From Panacibacter ginsenosidivorans (lineage in GTDB: Bacteria > Bacteroidota > Bacteroidia > Chitinophagales > Chitinophagaceae), in the NCBI RefSeq assembly GCF_007971225.1, contig NZ_CP042435.1, positions 5,087,501-5,151,500 of the forward strand: a stretch of DNA of 64,000 nucleotides, in the 5' to 3' direction. The position numbers and the translations under genes are program-made. The notes beneath the pieces were generated by a model, which saw only the letters and a list, made by a program, of their open reading frames with translations, made no database searches and had not been told where the DNA came from. This document shows positions 36,542 through 45,036 of this stretch, piece by piece. The first letter of the stretch is position 1. Each line of letters begins with the position of its first letter.

Positions 36542-37579
36542 ATGAAAATAGTATCAACGCTAATTTTATCCCTTATCTTTTTTTATACAGTTCAGGCGCA
36601 GAAACAAAACTATAAAGCTGAGGTGATTGCGTTTTATAACCTCGAAAACTTTTTTGATACTATAGACAACCCTGTCATTAATGATAATGAGTTTACACCA
36701 AAAGGAGAAAAAAATTACAACAGTACTATTTACAACAGCAAAGTTCATCACCTTGCTACAGTTATCTCTCAAATAGGAACAGATATGAATCCTGATGGGC
36801 CTGCGATTCTCGGTGCTGCTGAAATTGAAAATGATACTGTGTTAAATGATCTTATAAGAGAGCCATTGCTCAGTGGCCGTCAATATAAATTTGTTCATTA
36901 CGATTCTAAAGACCTGCGTGGTGTAGATGTGGCACTGATTTATAATCCAAAATATTTTAAAGTAGAAGACAGTAAAAAACTTTTTGTGCGCTTGCCAGCC
37001 GGTGCAAAAGAAAATATTTTTACCAGAGATGTATTATGGGTTAAAGGAAAACTGAATGGCGAAACTGTTCATGTTTTTGTTAACCACTGGCCAAGTCGGT
37101 TGGGTGGAGAAGAACGCAGTGCTCCTGGCCGCGCAGCAGCAGCGCAGGTTTGTAAAGATTTCGCAGACTCTATACAAAAAACTGATGCCAGTGCAAAGAT
37201 CATTATCATGGGCGATTTAAATGACGATCCTATCAGTCCAAGCCTTACACAAGTGTTGCATGCAAAAGGAAAAATTAATGAGGTGCAACCTGGCGGCCTC
37301 TTTAATCCATGGGTGGAGATGTATAAGAAAGGTTATGGCACACTTGCCTACCAGGATGCATGGGGATTGTTTGACCAGATCATCATCGGTTATTCATGGC
37401 TAAACAAAAACCAGGATGGTTATTTTTATTTTCATCAGCATATTTTTAATAAACAATACATGATCGAGAATAATGGTAAGTATCGCGGTTATCCTATGCG
37501 CACATGGGATGGCAATACGTATCGCGGCGGTTATAGTGATCACTTTCCTACTTACATTGTATTGGTAAAAAAAGTGTAA
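36542..37579 (+). CDS. Secreted endonuclease/exonuclease/phosphatase (EEP) family protein
   Basis: 345 residues from the ATG at 36542 with a signal peptide (MKIVSTLILSLIFFYTVQAQ); a TTG upstream is in frame but less likely. The EEP fold is shown by IAFYNLENFFDTID near the N-terminus, AAEIENDTVLNDL with the metal-binding Glu, NHWPSRLGG, MGDLNDDP and the final GYSDHFPTYI with the catalytic His. These Mg-dependent enzymes cleave DNA, RNA or phosphoesters. Divergent from the TonB receptor, it may release nucleotides or phosphate for it (inference). Confidence 0.88.
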   Translation: MKIVSTLILSLIFFYTVQAQKQNYKAEVIAFYNLENFFDTIDNPVINDNEFTPKGEKNYNSTIYNSKVHHLATVISQIGTDMNPDGPAILGAAEIENDTVLNDLIREPLLSGRQYKFVHYDSKDLRGVDVALIYNPKYFKVEDSKKLFVRLPAGAKENIFTRDVLWVKGKLNGETVHVFVNHWPSRLGGEERSAPGRAAAAQVCKDFADSIQKTDASAKIIIMGDLNDDPISPSLTQVLHAKGKINEVQPGGLFNPWVEMYKKGYGTLAYQDAWGLFDQIIIGYSWLNKNQDGYFYFHQHIFNKQYMIENNGKYRGYPMRTWDGNTYRGGYSDHFPTYIVLVKKV

Positions 37580-37621
37580 TAGTTTTTTTGATCCCAACTA
37601 TTAATTCAATGTGCATCGTTC

Positions 37622-37740
37622 CTTGCGTCGCACTCTTGTGCTATTGAATACAAATGAACAGATAGCAATAGAAGACTCTTTGCCTATTGCCTCATTGCCT
37701 TGTTGCCTTTTCTTCCGAACGTACAAGTGAGTGACACAAC
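37622..37740. repeat. Composite intergenic repeat, head-to-head A(-)/B(+) pair
   Basis: A core on minus at 37622-37641 and perfect B core on plus at 37721-37740 with tail AGTTCAATAG and GCCTGT box. The spacer has a nested GCAATAG / CTATTGC stem and a CTATTGCCT phrase shared with the spacer of the pair at 53114. Confidence 0.93.
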
Positions 37741-37860
37741 GAAGTTCAATAGCATTACCAAAGCCTGTACCCAAATCAATATCTCACTATCAAGATTTCC
37801 CGATATCCTGTTTAGGATGAAATCCCTATCTTCGCAGCCTCAAAAAAAGCTCTTTCCTGA

Positions 37861-38790
37861 ATGATCAGCAGAAGAAATATACGTGTTAAAGTAATGCAGG
37901 AACTGTACGCGCTTCAAGCAATAGATGGTGCGCAGGATAAAATTAATCCCGTAGATAATTTAAAAAAGAGTCTTGATCTTACCACGGGCCTTTTTGTTTA
38001 CCTGTTGTACTTTATTACCGAAGTGGCACGCTATGCAGAAAAAGATGCAAAACAGCGTGCATTAAGAAACCTGCCATCGGCAGCAGACAAAAATGTAAAT
38101 ACCAAGATTTCGGGAAATGAATTACTTTGGCGTATCCTGGAAAATGAGTCTTTTAAAAAAGAAAAAGCTACCCGTACATTAGCTTTTCCTGATACGGAAG
38201 ACCAGGTAAAAAAAACCTACAATGAGCTGGCTGCTACTGATAATTACAAGCAATACATTCTTGCACAAGGGCGTGATAAGAAAGCAGAAAAAGACATGCT
38301 TATTTTTATTTTTACGAATCTTATGTTGCCCAACGAAGATTTTATTCAGCATATAGAAGAACATTTCACCAACTGGGATGACGATGCTGAAATGATGGAC
38401 CAGCTAATGCTAAATTACCTCCAAAAGCCTGGATCTTACAGCCTGCAGCAAATGGTGGGAGAGGAGAAATGGAAATTTGCAAAAGACCTGCTGGTAACAA
38501 CATTTAATAAAAAAGATTACGCCTTGGAACTTATAAAACCCAAACTCAAAAACTGGGATTCAGAAAGAATAGCCGCGCTTGATATGATACTTATGCAAAT
38601 GGGTGTATGTGAGTTTCTTTATTTTGAAACGATACCACCAAAGGTTACCATCAATGAATATATAGACCTGGCAAAAGAATACAGCACACCGCAAAGTGGG
38701 CAGTTTGTAAATGGTATTCTCGACAGCATACATAAGGAACTGCTAAGCCAGGATAAAATTCATAAAATTGATTTTAAACAAAAAGCCTGA
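37861..38790 (+). CDS. nusB: Transcription antitermination factor NusB (long Bacteroidota form)
   Basis: 309 residues; Bacteroidota NusB is about twice the length of the E. coli protein. The N-terminus (ISRRNIRVKVMQELYALQ) and the C-terminal segment (ERIAALDMILMQMGVCEFLYFETIPPKVTINEYIDLAKEYSTPQSGQFVNGILDSI) match the NusB RNA-binding helical domain. It acts with NusE on boxA RNA in rRNA transcription. The middle, charged and helical, is the lineage-specific extension. It is followed at 126 bp by the DUF1573 lipoprotein and yajC on the same strand, an arrangement often seen in Bacteroidota. Confidence 0.93.
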   Translation: MISRRNIRVKVMQELYALQAIDGAQDKINPVDNLKKSLDLTTGLFVYLLYFITEVARYAEKDAKQRALRNLPSAADKNVNTKISGNELLWRILENESFKKEKATRTLAFPDTEDQVKKTYNELAATDNYKQYILAQGRDKKAEKDMLIFIFTNLMLPNEDFIQHIEEHFTNWDDDAEMMDQLMLNYLQKPGSYSLQQMVGEEKWKFAKDLLVTTFNKKDYALELIKPKLKNWDSERIAALDMILMQMGVCEFLYFETIPPKVTINEYIDLAKEYSTPQSGQFVNGILDSIHKELLSQDKIHKIDFKQKA

Positions 38791-38804
38791 TGTAAGGAAT
38801 CGCT

Positions 38805-38812
38805 TACATTTG
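38805..38812 (+). promoter_or_regulatory. Bacteroidota -7 box (TACATTTG) upstream of the DUF1573 gene
   Basis: TACATTTG matches TAnnTTTG, about 105 bp before the chosen start of the DUF1573 lipoprotein. No good -33 TTTG is seen. It would allow the DUF1573-yajC pair to be transcribed separately from nusB. Confidence 0.4.
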
Positions 38813-38916
38813 CGCTCAAAATAATTAATTATGAAATGAGCTATGATAATGCTTATCCGAAGCCGGAAAGATTATTTAGCGAATTCTGTTTGACCAAAAC
38901 AAAAAAAATTAAACAA

Positions 38917-39387
38917 ATGAAAAGGGTTCTTTTTTTTATTCTTCCCTTGTTGCTGCTGATAATTTTTTATTCCTGTAATTCAGGCGATGCTGCAGCCAAA
39001 GAAGCACCTGCAGATGTCGCCACAGATTCTGCCAATTTTACTACGGTAAAATGGAATGATACTGCGGTTAATTTCGGCACTGTTGTTAAAGGGGAGAAAG
39101 TGCATATAAAATATACCTGCACTAACACGGGCAATAAACCTTTATTTATTTATTCTGTACGCCCTGGCTGTGGTTGCACCGTAGCTGACTATACCAAGGC
39201 TGCTATTATGCCGGGTAAAACCGGGGAAGTAAATGCAGAATTTGACAGTAATCATGGCAATCCTGGTGAAGTACACAAATCAATTGCCGTGCAAACAAAT
39301 ACGCTGAATGCTTCGCCACGTTTAACCTTTACAGGAACCGTAAATCCTCCTGCGGAAAGCAAAGACAGCACTAAGAAAAGTTCTTAA
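38917..39387 (+). CDS. DUF1573 lipoprotein
   Basis: 156 residues from the ATG at 38917, where a lipoprotein signal begins (MKRVLFFILPLLLLIIFYSC). The frame opens 27 codons earlier, but that part has no signal character. The rest is an immunoglobulin-like DUF1573 domain with VNFGTVVKGEKVHIKYTCTNTGNKPLFIYSVRPGCGCTVADYTKAAIMPGKTGEV. The CGC motif is typical. Function is unknown; the family is abundant in Bacteroidota periplasms. It precedes yajC by 25 bp and is likely in one transcript with it. Confidence 0.88.
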   Translation: MKRVLFFILPLLLLIIFYSCNSGDAAAKEAPADVATDSANFTTVKWNDTAVNFGTVVKGEKVHIKYTCTNTGNKPLFIYSVRPGCGCTVADYTKAAIMPGKTGEVNAEFDSNHGNPGEVHKSIAVQTNTLNASPRLTFTGTVNPPAESKDSTKKSS

Positions 39388-39412
39388 CACAATAACATAT
39401 AAAAAAGCAACG

Positions 39413-39769
39413 ATGAATCTTTTGAACACAGTATTACTAATGGCTCCTCAAACAGGAACCGGAGCAGACCAAAGTCCGTTACCTACCTTTCTTATGATGG
39501 GCGCCATTATTCTTGTTTTCTGGTTGTTTATGATACGTCCACAGGCCAAGAAAGCAAAGGATCAGAAAAAATATATCGAGAACATGCAGAAAGGGGATAA
39601 GATCGTAACCATTGCAGGTATACATGGCAAGATCAACAAAGTAAATGAAGATGGAACTATAGATCTTGAAACAAGCCCGGGTAGCTATATTAAGATCGAA
39701 AAATCTGCTATCAGTCTTGAGTGGAGCCAGAATGCCAATAAAGCAGCAGGTTCTGTAGAGAAGAAATAA
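39413..39769 (+). CDS. yajC: Sec translocon accessory subunit YajC
   Basis: 118 residues. One transmembrane helix (about 22-42, FLMMGAIILVFWLFMIRPQ) is followed by the basic FMIRPQAKKAKDQKKYIENMQKGDKIVTIAGIHGKINKV segment that defines YajC. It associates with SecDF-SecYEG in the inner membrane and aids preprotein translocation. It ends the nusB-DUF1573-yajC run and is followed by a strong terminator. secD/F are not in this window. Confidence 0.93.
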   Translation: MNLLNTVLLMAPQTGTGADQSPLPTFLMMGAIILVFWLFMIRPQAKKAKDQKKYIENMQKGDKIVTIAGIHGKINKVNEDGTIDLETSPGSYIKIEKSAISLEWSQNANKAAGSVEKK

Positions 39770-39798
39770 ACAACAGCAAGCACGGCATAAAATAGATT

Positions 39799-39828
39799 AA
39801 GGAAACTAAAATGGTTTCCTTTTTTTAT
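39799..39828 (+). terminator. Rho-independent terminator of yajC
   Basis: AAGGAAAC / GTTTCCTT with a seven-base loop and a long T-run, 30 bp past the stop. Confidence 0.88.
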
Positions 39829-39860
39829 GAGCCAAACTTTTGTATTGTGTGGCGTCACCT

Positions 39861-39952
39861 GTTGCGTCGCACTCGTGTGCATTTGATCTTTACGCAAAAA
39901 ATAATTTTTAAATGCTCACTATATTTCTGAACGTACAAGTGAGTGACACAAC
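39861..39952. repeat. Composite intergenic repeat, head-to-head A(-)/B(+) pair
   Basis: A core on minus at 39861-39880 (GTTGCGTCGCACTCGTGTGC) and perfect B core on plus at 39933-39952 with tail CGGCGCTTAATAG, a mosaic of both tail types. Located between convergent genes yajC and the FGE-like lipoprotein. Confidence 0.92.
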
Positions 39953-40008
39953 CGGCGCTTAATAGTAGTACAAAAGCTGGTTACAAGGACTTTCTTGAAT
40001 TGTTTCAA

Positions 40009-41202
40009 TTATTTCTTTACATAGTCCTGCACGCAGCGAAAACCAATATGATTGGTGGCAGACCTGTATTCCCCTTTGCCTCTTGTGCCTACCATGTAGC
40101 GTGTGCAATATTGATCGGTACACAAGAATGAACCACCGCGTTGAACCTTCTTCTTTAAACCCGGCTCCGCCGGATCATAAGAATTTGCGGGGCCCTGAGG
40201 ATTCCTTGCAACGCCGGTTGTTGATAATTGTTGATAATAATCGGGTGTGTACCAGTCGCTGCACCATTCCCAAACATTCCCGGCTACATCATATAAGCCA
40301 TACCCATTTGGTGCAAATTGTTTTACAGGTGCAATGCCCGCATAACCATCGTCTGCTGCATCTTTATCCGGAAAAGAACCTTCAAAAATATTAGCGGGCC
40401 ATTTGCCTCCAGGTTTTAGTTCATTGCCCCATGCATATAGGTTGCCTGATTTGCCACCACGTGCAGCAAATTCCCATTCAGCTTCTGTTGGCAATCGTTT
40501 ACCTGCCCATTTTGCATAAGCTTCAGCATCTTCATAACTAATATGTACAACAGGGTAATTTTCTTTTCCTTTTATGGAGCTGCCTTTGCCAAGCGGGTGT
40601 TGCCAGTCGGCACCATCCTTATAGCTCCACCATTGTAAATAATCAGTAAGACTTACTTTTCCTGCAGGTGGAGAAAATACCACAGAACCTGCAATCAATT
40701 TATCTTCAGGAGCATCTGGGAATTCTTCTTTAGTTGGTTTTCTTTCTGCAACTGTAATATAGTTAGTAGCTTTTACAAAGGCTGCGAATTCTGCATTGGT
40801 TACTTCAGATGCATCCATGTAAAAACCGTCGACATATACACGGTGAACAGGTCTTGCATCGTTCATGGTTTCAAAGCCACCGTCTTGTATGCCTACAGGG
40901 TTTACGCCACCCATGCTAAATTCGCCACCTGGTATCCAAACCATTCCTTCAGGTGCGGTTTCAGTTGGTGTAGTAGTATTTGCAACAGTTTCTTTGAAAT
41001 CTGCGCCACCACCATTCATAAATACTGCACTATCGTTTGGTGAGAGCCCGTATGCACATGATATCGCGCCTGCAACTTTTGTGTGCTCAATAATAACAGA
41101 GGCATCTTCCTTTTGTTTCTGAGTTGCATTATTACAACTAAAAAGTGATGTAATTAATACTGGTATTAAAAGTAAAATGCTTGTGTATTTAAAATGTATC
41201 AT
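40009..41202 (-). CDS. FGE/SUMF1-family lipoprotein with the conserved cysteine pair
   Basis: 397 residues with a lipoprotein signal (LLLIPVLITSLFSC). The FGE-sulfatase domain starts near residue 88 (MVWIPGGEFSMGG) and ends with GFRCVQDYVKK. Key blocks are VTNAEFAAFVKATNYITVAER, RLPTEAEWEFAARGG, NVWEWCSDWY and GGSFLCTDQYCTRY. Cys361 and Cys366 keep the spacing of the copper-binding cysteines of true formylglycine-generating enzymes, which many FGE-like proteins of Bacteroidota (for example GldJ/GldK-like) lack. It may therefore oxidise a Cys or Ser of a sulfatase to formylglycine. Being a lipoprotein, it would act outside the cytoplasm. No sulfatase lies in the window. Confidence 0.88.
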   Translation of the reverse strand: MIHFKYTSILLLIPVLITSLFSCNNATQKQKEDASVIIEHTKVAGAISCAYGLSPNDSAVFMNGGGADFKETVANTTTPTETAPEGMVWIPGGEFSMGGVNPVGIQDGGFETMNDARPVHRVYVDGFYMDASEVTNAEFAAFVKATNYITVAERKPTKEEFPDAPEDKLIAGSVVFSPPAGKVSLTDYLQWWSYKDGADWQHPLGKGSSIKGKENYPVVHISYEDAEAYAKWAGKRLPTEAEWEFAARGGKSGNLYAWGNELKPGGKWPANIFEGSFPDKDAADDGYAGIAPVKQFAPNGYGLYDVAGNVWEWCSDWYTPDYYQQLSTTGVARNPQGPANSYDPAEPGLKKKVQRGGSFLCTDQYCTRYMVGTRGKGEYRSATNHIGFRCVQDYVKK

Positions 41203-41354
41203 CTTTAATGGATAAAATGTTTGCTCAACGTTTTATGTAAGTTATATAAGCTTTGTGTAAATAAAAGTAAGAAGCCGTTAAAATATTGCACTCCTGATAA
41301 TAAATCTTTTGATTTCTGTAGGGAGCCGATCTTTAATACTGCTATCAGGCTTCT

Positions 41355-41374
41355 GTTGCGTCGCACTCTTTTGC
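41355..41374 (-). repeat. A-type intergenic repeat core
   Basis: GTTGCGTCGCACTCTTTTGC with the left tail CTATCAGGCTTCT. It lies in the 259-bp spacer between the FGE-like gene and the desaturase, 30 bp from a terminator. Confidence 0.9.
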
Positions 41375-41405
41375 AATTATAATATTATGGGTCTATTTAG
41401 AAAAA

Positions 41406-41438
41406 GTAAAAGCCGTTCATTAAATGAACGGCTTTTAC
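41406..41438. terminator. Bidirectional rho-independent terminator of the desaturase gene
   Basis: Perfect 15-bp stem GTAAAAGCCGTTCAT / ATGAACGGCTTTTAC with a TAA loop, 24 bp past the stop of the minus-strand desaturase. Confidence 0.85.
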
Positions 41439-41461
41439 ACAAAAGAAATATTATTTAGAAG

Positions 41462-42529
41462 TTATGCCCTGCCCATTTGTTTCAGAAATGCAACATGGGA
41501 AGCCACCGCCTGGTCAAGTCTTGGATATTCTACGTACACTACACCGTACTCATGACATGCCTGTTTCACAATGCGGCTGATCTGCGGATAATGTATATGC
41601 GAAATTTTAGGAAACAAATGATGTTCAATCTGGAAATTAAGCCCGCCAACAAACCACGATACAAAACGACTTTTTGTAGCGAAATTGGCAGTTGTTTTCA
41701 ACTGGTGAATAGCCCATTCATCTTCCAGCCTGTTTGTAGCTGCATCAGGCACGGGAAATTCGGTATGTTCTACAGTATGTGCAAGCTGGAAAACAATACT
41801 TAGAATAAAACCTGCAACAACAGTGAAAGAAAGATAGCCTATCAGCCAATCTGTAAAGCCCAGTTTTACTATTGGTATAACAATGAACAATGAGTAGTGC
41901 AATATTTTAAAACCCCAGAAAGTGATATGATCTTTTACACTCATTTTTTTCAAAGGAATATCGCCAATCTTTCCGGCAAAATATTTCCTGTAGTCACTCA
42001 TCATAACCCAATAGAGATGAAGAAAACAATAAAATATCCAAAAATATAAATGTTGAAATTTATGCAATTTGTAACGTTTCTGCGTTGAAGCCATTCGAAG
42101 TACAGGTTTAGCATCTATATCATCATCCACACCATCAACATTTGTATATGCATGATGTATAACATTGTGCTTCATGTTCCACATAAAATGACTTGCACCT
42201 AAAACTTCCGCAGTTATAGCGGCAAATTTATTTACAAATGGATATTTACTAAAACTACCATGGCCACCATCGTGCATAACGTTAAAGCCAATAGCTGCTG
42301 TGCATGCGCCTAATAAAATACTTAATAATATGGCCCATGGAGCAGATGGAGTAAAGAAAACTAATTGAATGTAGAGGTAACAAAAAGTAATCAGCAAAAA
42401 AGCTGCTTTACCAAATAATCTTATACCTCCTGTTGTTGGTTTACCTGTATTTGCAAAATAATCGTTGATGCGGTTTTTCAGTTCTACGTGGAAAGATTGG
42501 GATGTGTGCGCGAATTTTGGAGCTTGCAT
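41462..42529 (-). CDS. Membrane fatty acid (acyl-CoA/acyl-lipid) desaturase, front-end type
   Basis: 355 residues from the ATG at 42529 (MQAPKFAH); the 16 codons before it look non-coding. The three histidine boxes of membrane di-iron desaturases are present: HDGGHG at 86-91, HNVIHH at 121-126, and QIEHH near 313. Glutamine in the first place of the last box is typical of front-end and linoleoyl-CoA-type desaturases. Four to six hydrophobic helices surround them. It introduces a double bond into membrane acyl chains, often in response to cold. Single gene; the position of the double bond is not predictable here. Confidence 0.9.
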   Translation of the reverse strand: MQAPKFAHTSQSFHVELKNRINDYFANTGKPTTGGIRLFGKAAFLLITFCYLYIQLVFFTPSAPWAILLSILLGACTAAIGFNVMHDGGHGSFSKYPFVNKFAAITAEVLGASHFMWNMKHNVIHHAYTNVDGVDDDIDAKPVLRMASTQKRYKLHKFQHLYFWIFYCFLHLYWVMMSDYRKYFAGKIGDIPLKKMSVKDHITFWGFKILHYSLFIVIPIVKLGFTDWLIGYLSFTVVAGFILSIVFQLAHTVEHTEFPVPDAATNRLEDEWAIHQLKTTANFATKSRFVSWFVGGLNFQIEHHLFPKISHIHYPQISRIVKQACHEYGVVYVEYPRLDQAVASHVAFLKQMGRA

Positions 42530-42636
42530 GATCAAAATAAAATTACTGACTAAAATGATTCGGTTGCAAAGGTGCACTTATTTCGTCAGTTATCCGAATT
42601 ATGTTTAGTTAATGTATGATATTATATTCTTATTGC

Positions 42637-43365
42637 TTATGTTACTTGTTGAATAAAAGCATCAAAGTTTGAAACCCCGGGTGTTTTAGCCGATAAATAT
42701 CCTTCTGCGTATTTTACCCCTATTCTTTTGCCAAACATCAGTGCTCTTCCTTTGATTGTTTCAAGAAAATCCGGATTTGAAATGTATGTTTCTGGTTCGC
42801 TTGTATCAGTAGTATTAAATTGCGTCTTGTAGCAAAGAATTGATTTGATCTTTTCCTCAAAGTAAGCTGAAATGTCAAATACAAAATCAGGTTTCAGATA
42901 CCTGTCCTGTATATAATGAAAAACATAAGATGGCCGCCAATGCTCTTGTTGAATATCGTTTATACTTGTTTCAATTTTTCTAAGACCAGAAAGAAAGGCT
43001 GCATCGGCAACAAGTTTTGAACTGCGCCCATGATCCGGGTGCCGGTCTTCAGGTGCATTACATAAAACTATTTCAGGTTTATATTTTCTTATAACAGTAA
43101 TTACTTTACGAATATTTGTTTCATCGTTTTGAAAAAAACCATCTGCCATAAAAAGATTTTCTCTGGCAGAAAGCCGCATTATTTTAGCTGCATCAGCAGC
43201 TTCTGTTTTTCTTGTTTCAATGGTTCCCCTTGTACCAAGTTCACCACCGGTAAGATCAATAACCGCCACTTTTTTTCCTGCAGCTGCAGAAGCAATCAAT
43301 GTTCCCGAGCAGCCTAATTCAACATCATCTGGATGAACACCAAAAGCAAGTATGTCCACTTTCAT
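42637..43365 (-). CDS. bshB1: Bacillithiol biosynthesis deacetylase BshB1 (PIG-L/LmbE family)
   Basis: 242 residues from the ATG at 43365 (MKVDILAFGVHPDD); the frame is open further upstream but reads as non-coding. The PIG-L zinc motif HPDD is at 11-14, with DLTGGELGTRG, CNAPEDRHPDHGRSS and a C-terminal ERALMFGKRIGVKYAEGY-like segment, as in BshB1. It removes the acetyl group from GlcNAc-malate, the second step of bacillithiol synthesis, in the cytoplasm. BshA and BshC are not in the window, which is normal because the genes are usually dispersed. Confidence 0.88.
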   Translation of the reverse strand: MKVDILAFGVHPDDVELGCSGTLIASAAAGKKVAVIDLTGGELGTRGTIETRKTEAADAAKIMRLSARENLFMADGFFQNDETNIRKVITVIRKYKPEIVLCNAPEDRHPDHGRSSKLVADAAFLSGLRKIETSINDIQQEHWRPSYVFHYIQDRYLKPDFVFDISAYFEEKIKSILCYKTQFNTTDTSEPETYISNPDFLETIKGRALMFGKRIGVKYAEGYLSAKTPGVSNFDAFIQQVT

Positions 43366-43465
43366 ATAAAAGAAAATTTTTTCGGAATGCAAGATAAGTT
43401 GATAAAGTCGAAAGGAGAGAACCAGAAACATGCTTATCCAGGAAAGAATCAAAGGGGAATTATTA

Positions 43466-44092
43466 TTATCCTTTTACACCATACATCTTCTCAACATCTT
43501 TTACTATCATTTCCATAACCTCATCTTTCCCTGCTGGTTCATAATTCTGGCGAAGGTTACTCCCAAAGATCAACGCAATGGTCTGCCAGAAACTTGCATT
43601 GAAACTGCCTTTGTATTCTTCAATAATTTCATAGCAGTTATTGCCGGTTTGACGGTAGATTAGTTTCATTAAAACCTTTCCCTGGTAAACTGAAAGTTGT
43701 GTAAGCTTATCTGCAAATTTTGATTTGAGTTCTTTTTCCTGCGATTTAATAATTGCTTTACGTTTGCTTCTATCACTTACACCTTCTAATCGTGCGTTGA
43801 TGTTGTTCATAACCTTTGAAGCTTCGATTGCGTAGGGATAAGTAACATAAACTGCATTACGCAAACGCGTCCATTCGGCATATTTCTTTTTCCATTTGCC
43901 GGTTAGTTTGGCATACACATAAGCAGGATCAAGCCATGAGCAGGGGATAGTATCTCCATTTGCCTCTATGCACGCATCAACTCTTATCGTATCATATATA
44001 CCGGTGCCATTCTGTGCATTTGAGGTTTTGGGTACACAGAAAAATATAAAAAAGATTGTTAATAAGGATAATATTCTTTTAGTCAATCGCAT
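43466..44092 (-). CDS. DUF4294 secreted protein
   Basis: 208 residues with a signal peptide (ILSLLTIFFIFFCVPKTSNAQ). The mature part reads VDACIEANGDTIPCSWLDPAYVYAKLTGKWKKKYAEWTRLRNAVYVTYPYA, then a helical stretch and QLSVYQGKVLMKLIYRQTGNNCYEIIEEYKGSFNASFWQTIALIFGSNLRQNY, characteristic of DUF4294. These are Bacteroidota periplasmic proteins with no known function. It is 100 bp upstream of bshB1 on the same strand, so a shared transcript is possible. Confidence 0.85.
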   Translation of the reverse strand: MRLTKRILSLLTIFFIFFCVPKTSNAQNGTGIYDTIRVDACIEANGDTIPCSWLDPAYVYAKLTGKWKKKYAEWTRLRNAVYVTYPYAIEASKVMNNINARLEGVSDRSKRKAIIKSQEKELKSKFADKLTQLSVYQGKVLMKLIYRQTGNNCYEIIEEYKGSFNASFWQTIALIFGSNLRQNYEPAGKDEVMEMIVKDVEKMYGVKG

Positions 44093-44248
44093 TCAAGTAT
44101 AAATATAACAATAGTCCATCTTATTAATGACATCCCGGCCGTTTAGTAACCTTTGCAGGATGTTGTTTTATGAATATTTAACAATCATTCAAATAAAATT
44201 AATGAAGAACTATACTTGGGGCCCGGCTATATACTGCTATTAAACTTA

Positions 44249-44395
44249 GTTGCGTCGTACTCTTGTACAATTTGTACTTGACGCTGCAGTAAAAACATTA
44301 TGATTTGAATGAAATAATAAATGCTAAATACATAAAAATTACAACTTCTGTATAAATAAGATGAAAGATATAAAGGTGCTGAAGTGTGCGACGCA
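44249..44395. repeat. Composite intergenic repeat, head-to-head A(-)/A(+) pair
   Basis: A core with one change on minus at 44249-44268 (GCGTCGTAC), preceded by TACTGCTATTAAACTTA and GCCCGG at 44221-44226. Degenerate A core on plus near 44377-44395 with TTGATTAATAG tail and GCCCGG at 44419-44424. This is the only tight head-to-head pair with two A arms. It fills most of the 525-bp gap 44093-44617. Confidence 0.87.
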
Positions 44396-44448
44396 CAAAG
44401 TTTGATTAATAGGTTTTTGCCCGGACCTCCAGATAAAATTAATTAATT

Positions 44449-44488
44449 ACAAAAAAATAAAAGGTGAAGGACTACTGACCCTTCACCT
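44449..44488 (-). terminator. Terminator downstream of the ferredoxin gene
   Basis: On the minus strand AGGTGAAGG / CCTTCACCT with a nine-base loop, followed by TTTTATTTTTTTG. It is about 130 bp past the ferredoxin stop. Confidence 0.75.
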
Positions 44489-44617
44489 CTACTACGGGAA
44501 ATATCACCCGCTTGTTAATTGCTGCTTTCGCAACAGTTCTTTGTATAGGAAAGGTAGAAATTTCATTGAATAAACCAAGAAAATCTACCTTAAAATTTTG
44601 ACATTAGTTATGCACAA

Positions 44618-44965
44618 TTATATATGCATCCTGTCTTTTTTTGCCAGTAACTCTTCAACTGTTTCCTTGTACATTTCATCGGGCACACAACAATCTACAG
44701 GACATACAGAAGCACATTGTGGTTCTTCATGAAAACCCTGGCATTCTGTACATTTATTGGGAACAATAAAATATGTATCCACACTTATTGGTTCAAAGCG
44801 TTGATCTGAGTCTACAACAGTTCCGTCCATCAATGTAAATGGGCCTTTAATAGTAGTACCATCTGAAATGGCCCATTCAACACCGCCTTCGTAAATTGCA
44901 TTGTTTGGACATTCTGGTTCGCAGGCACCACAGTTAATACATTCTTCAGTAATTTTTATAGCCAT
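44618..44965 (-). CDS. 2[4Fe-4S] ferredoxin (Alvin/YfhL type)
   Basis: 115 residues. The first cluster motif is C9xxC12xxC15xxxC19P ([13 protein letters not shown]). The second is in [23 protein letters not shown], where eight residues separate two cysteines, the insertion typical of Alvin-type ferredoxins. Between them lies an unusual insertion of about 50 residues ([26 protein letters not shown]), common in Bacteroidota homologues. It is a cytoplasmic electron carrier. Divergent from the acyl-CoA reductase gene 72 bp away, though a functional connection is not shown. Confidence 0.93.
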   Translation of the reverse strand: MAIKITEECINCGACEPECPNNAIYEGGVEWAISDGTTIKGPFTLMDGTVVDSDQRFEPISVDTYFIVPNKCTECQGFHEEPQCASVCPVDCCVPDEMYKETVEELLAKKDRMHI

Positions 44966-45036
44966 AGTATATTTAATTTTGAAGTTTTAAATAGTGTTTG
45001 TAATTCAAATATAGTTAAGCAGCTTAAATATTTTAC

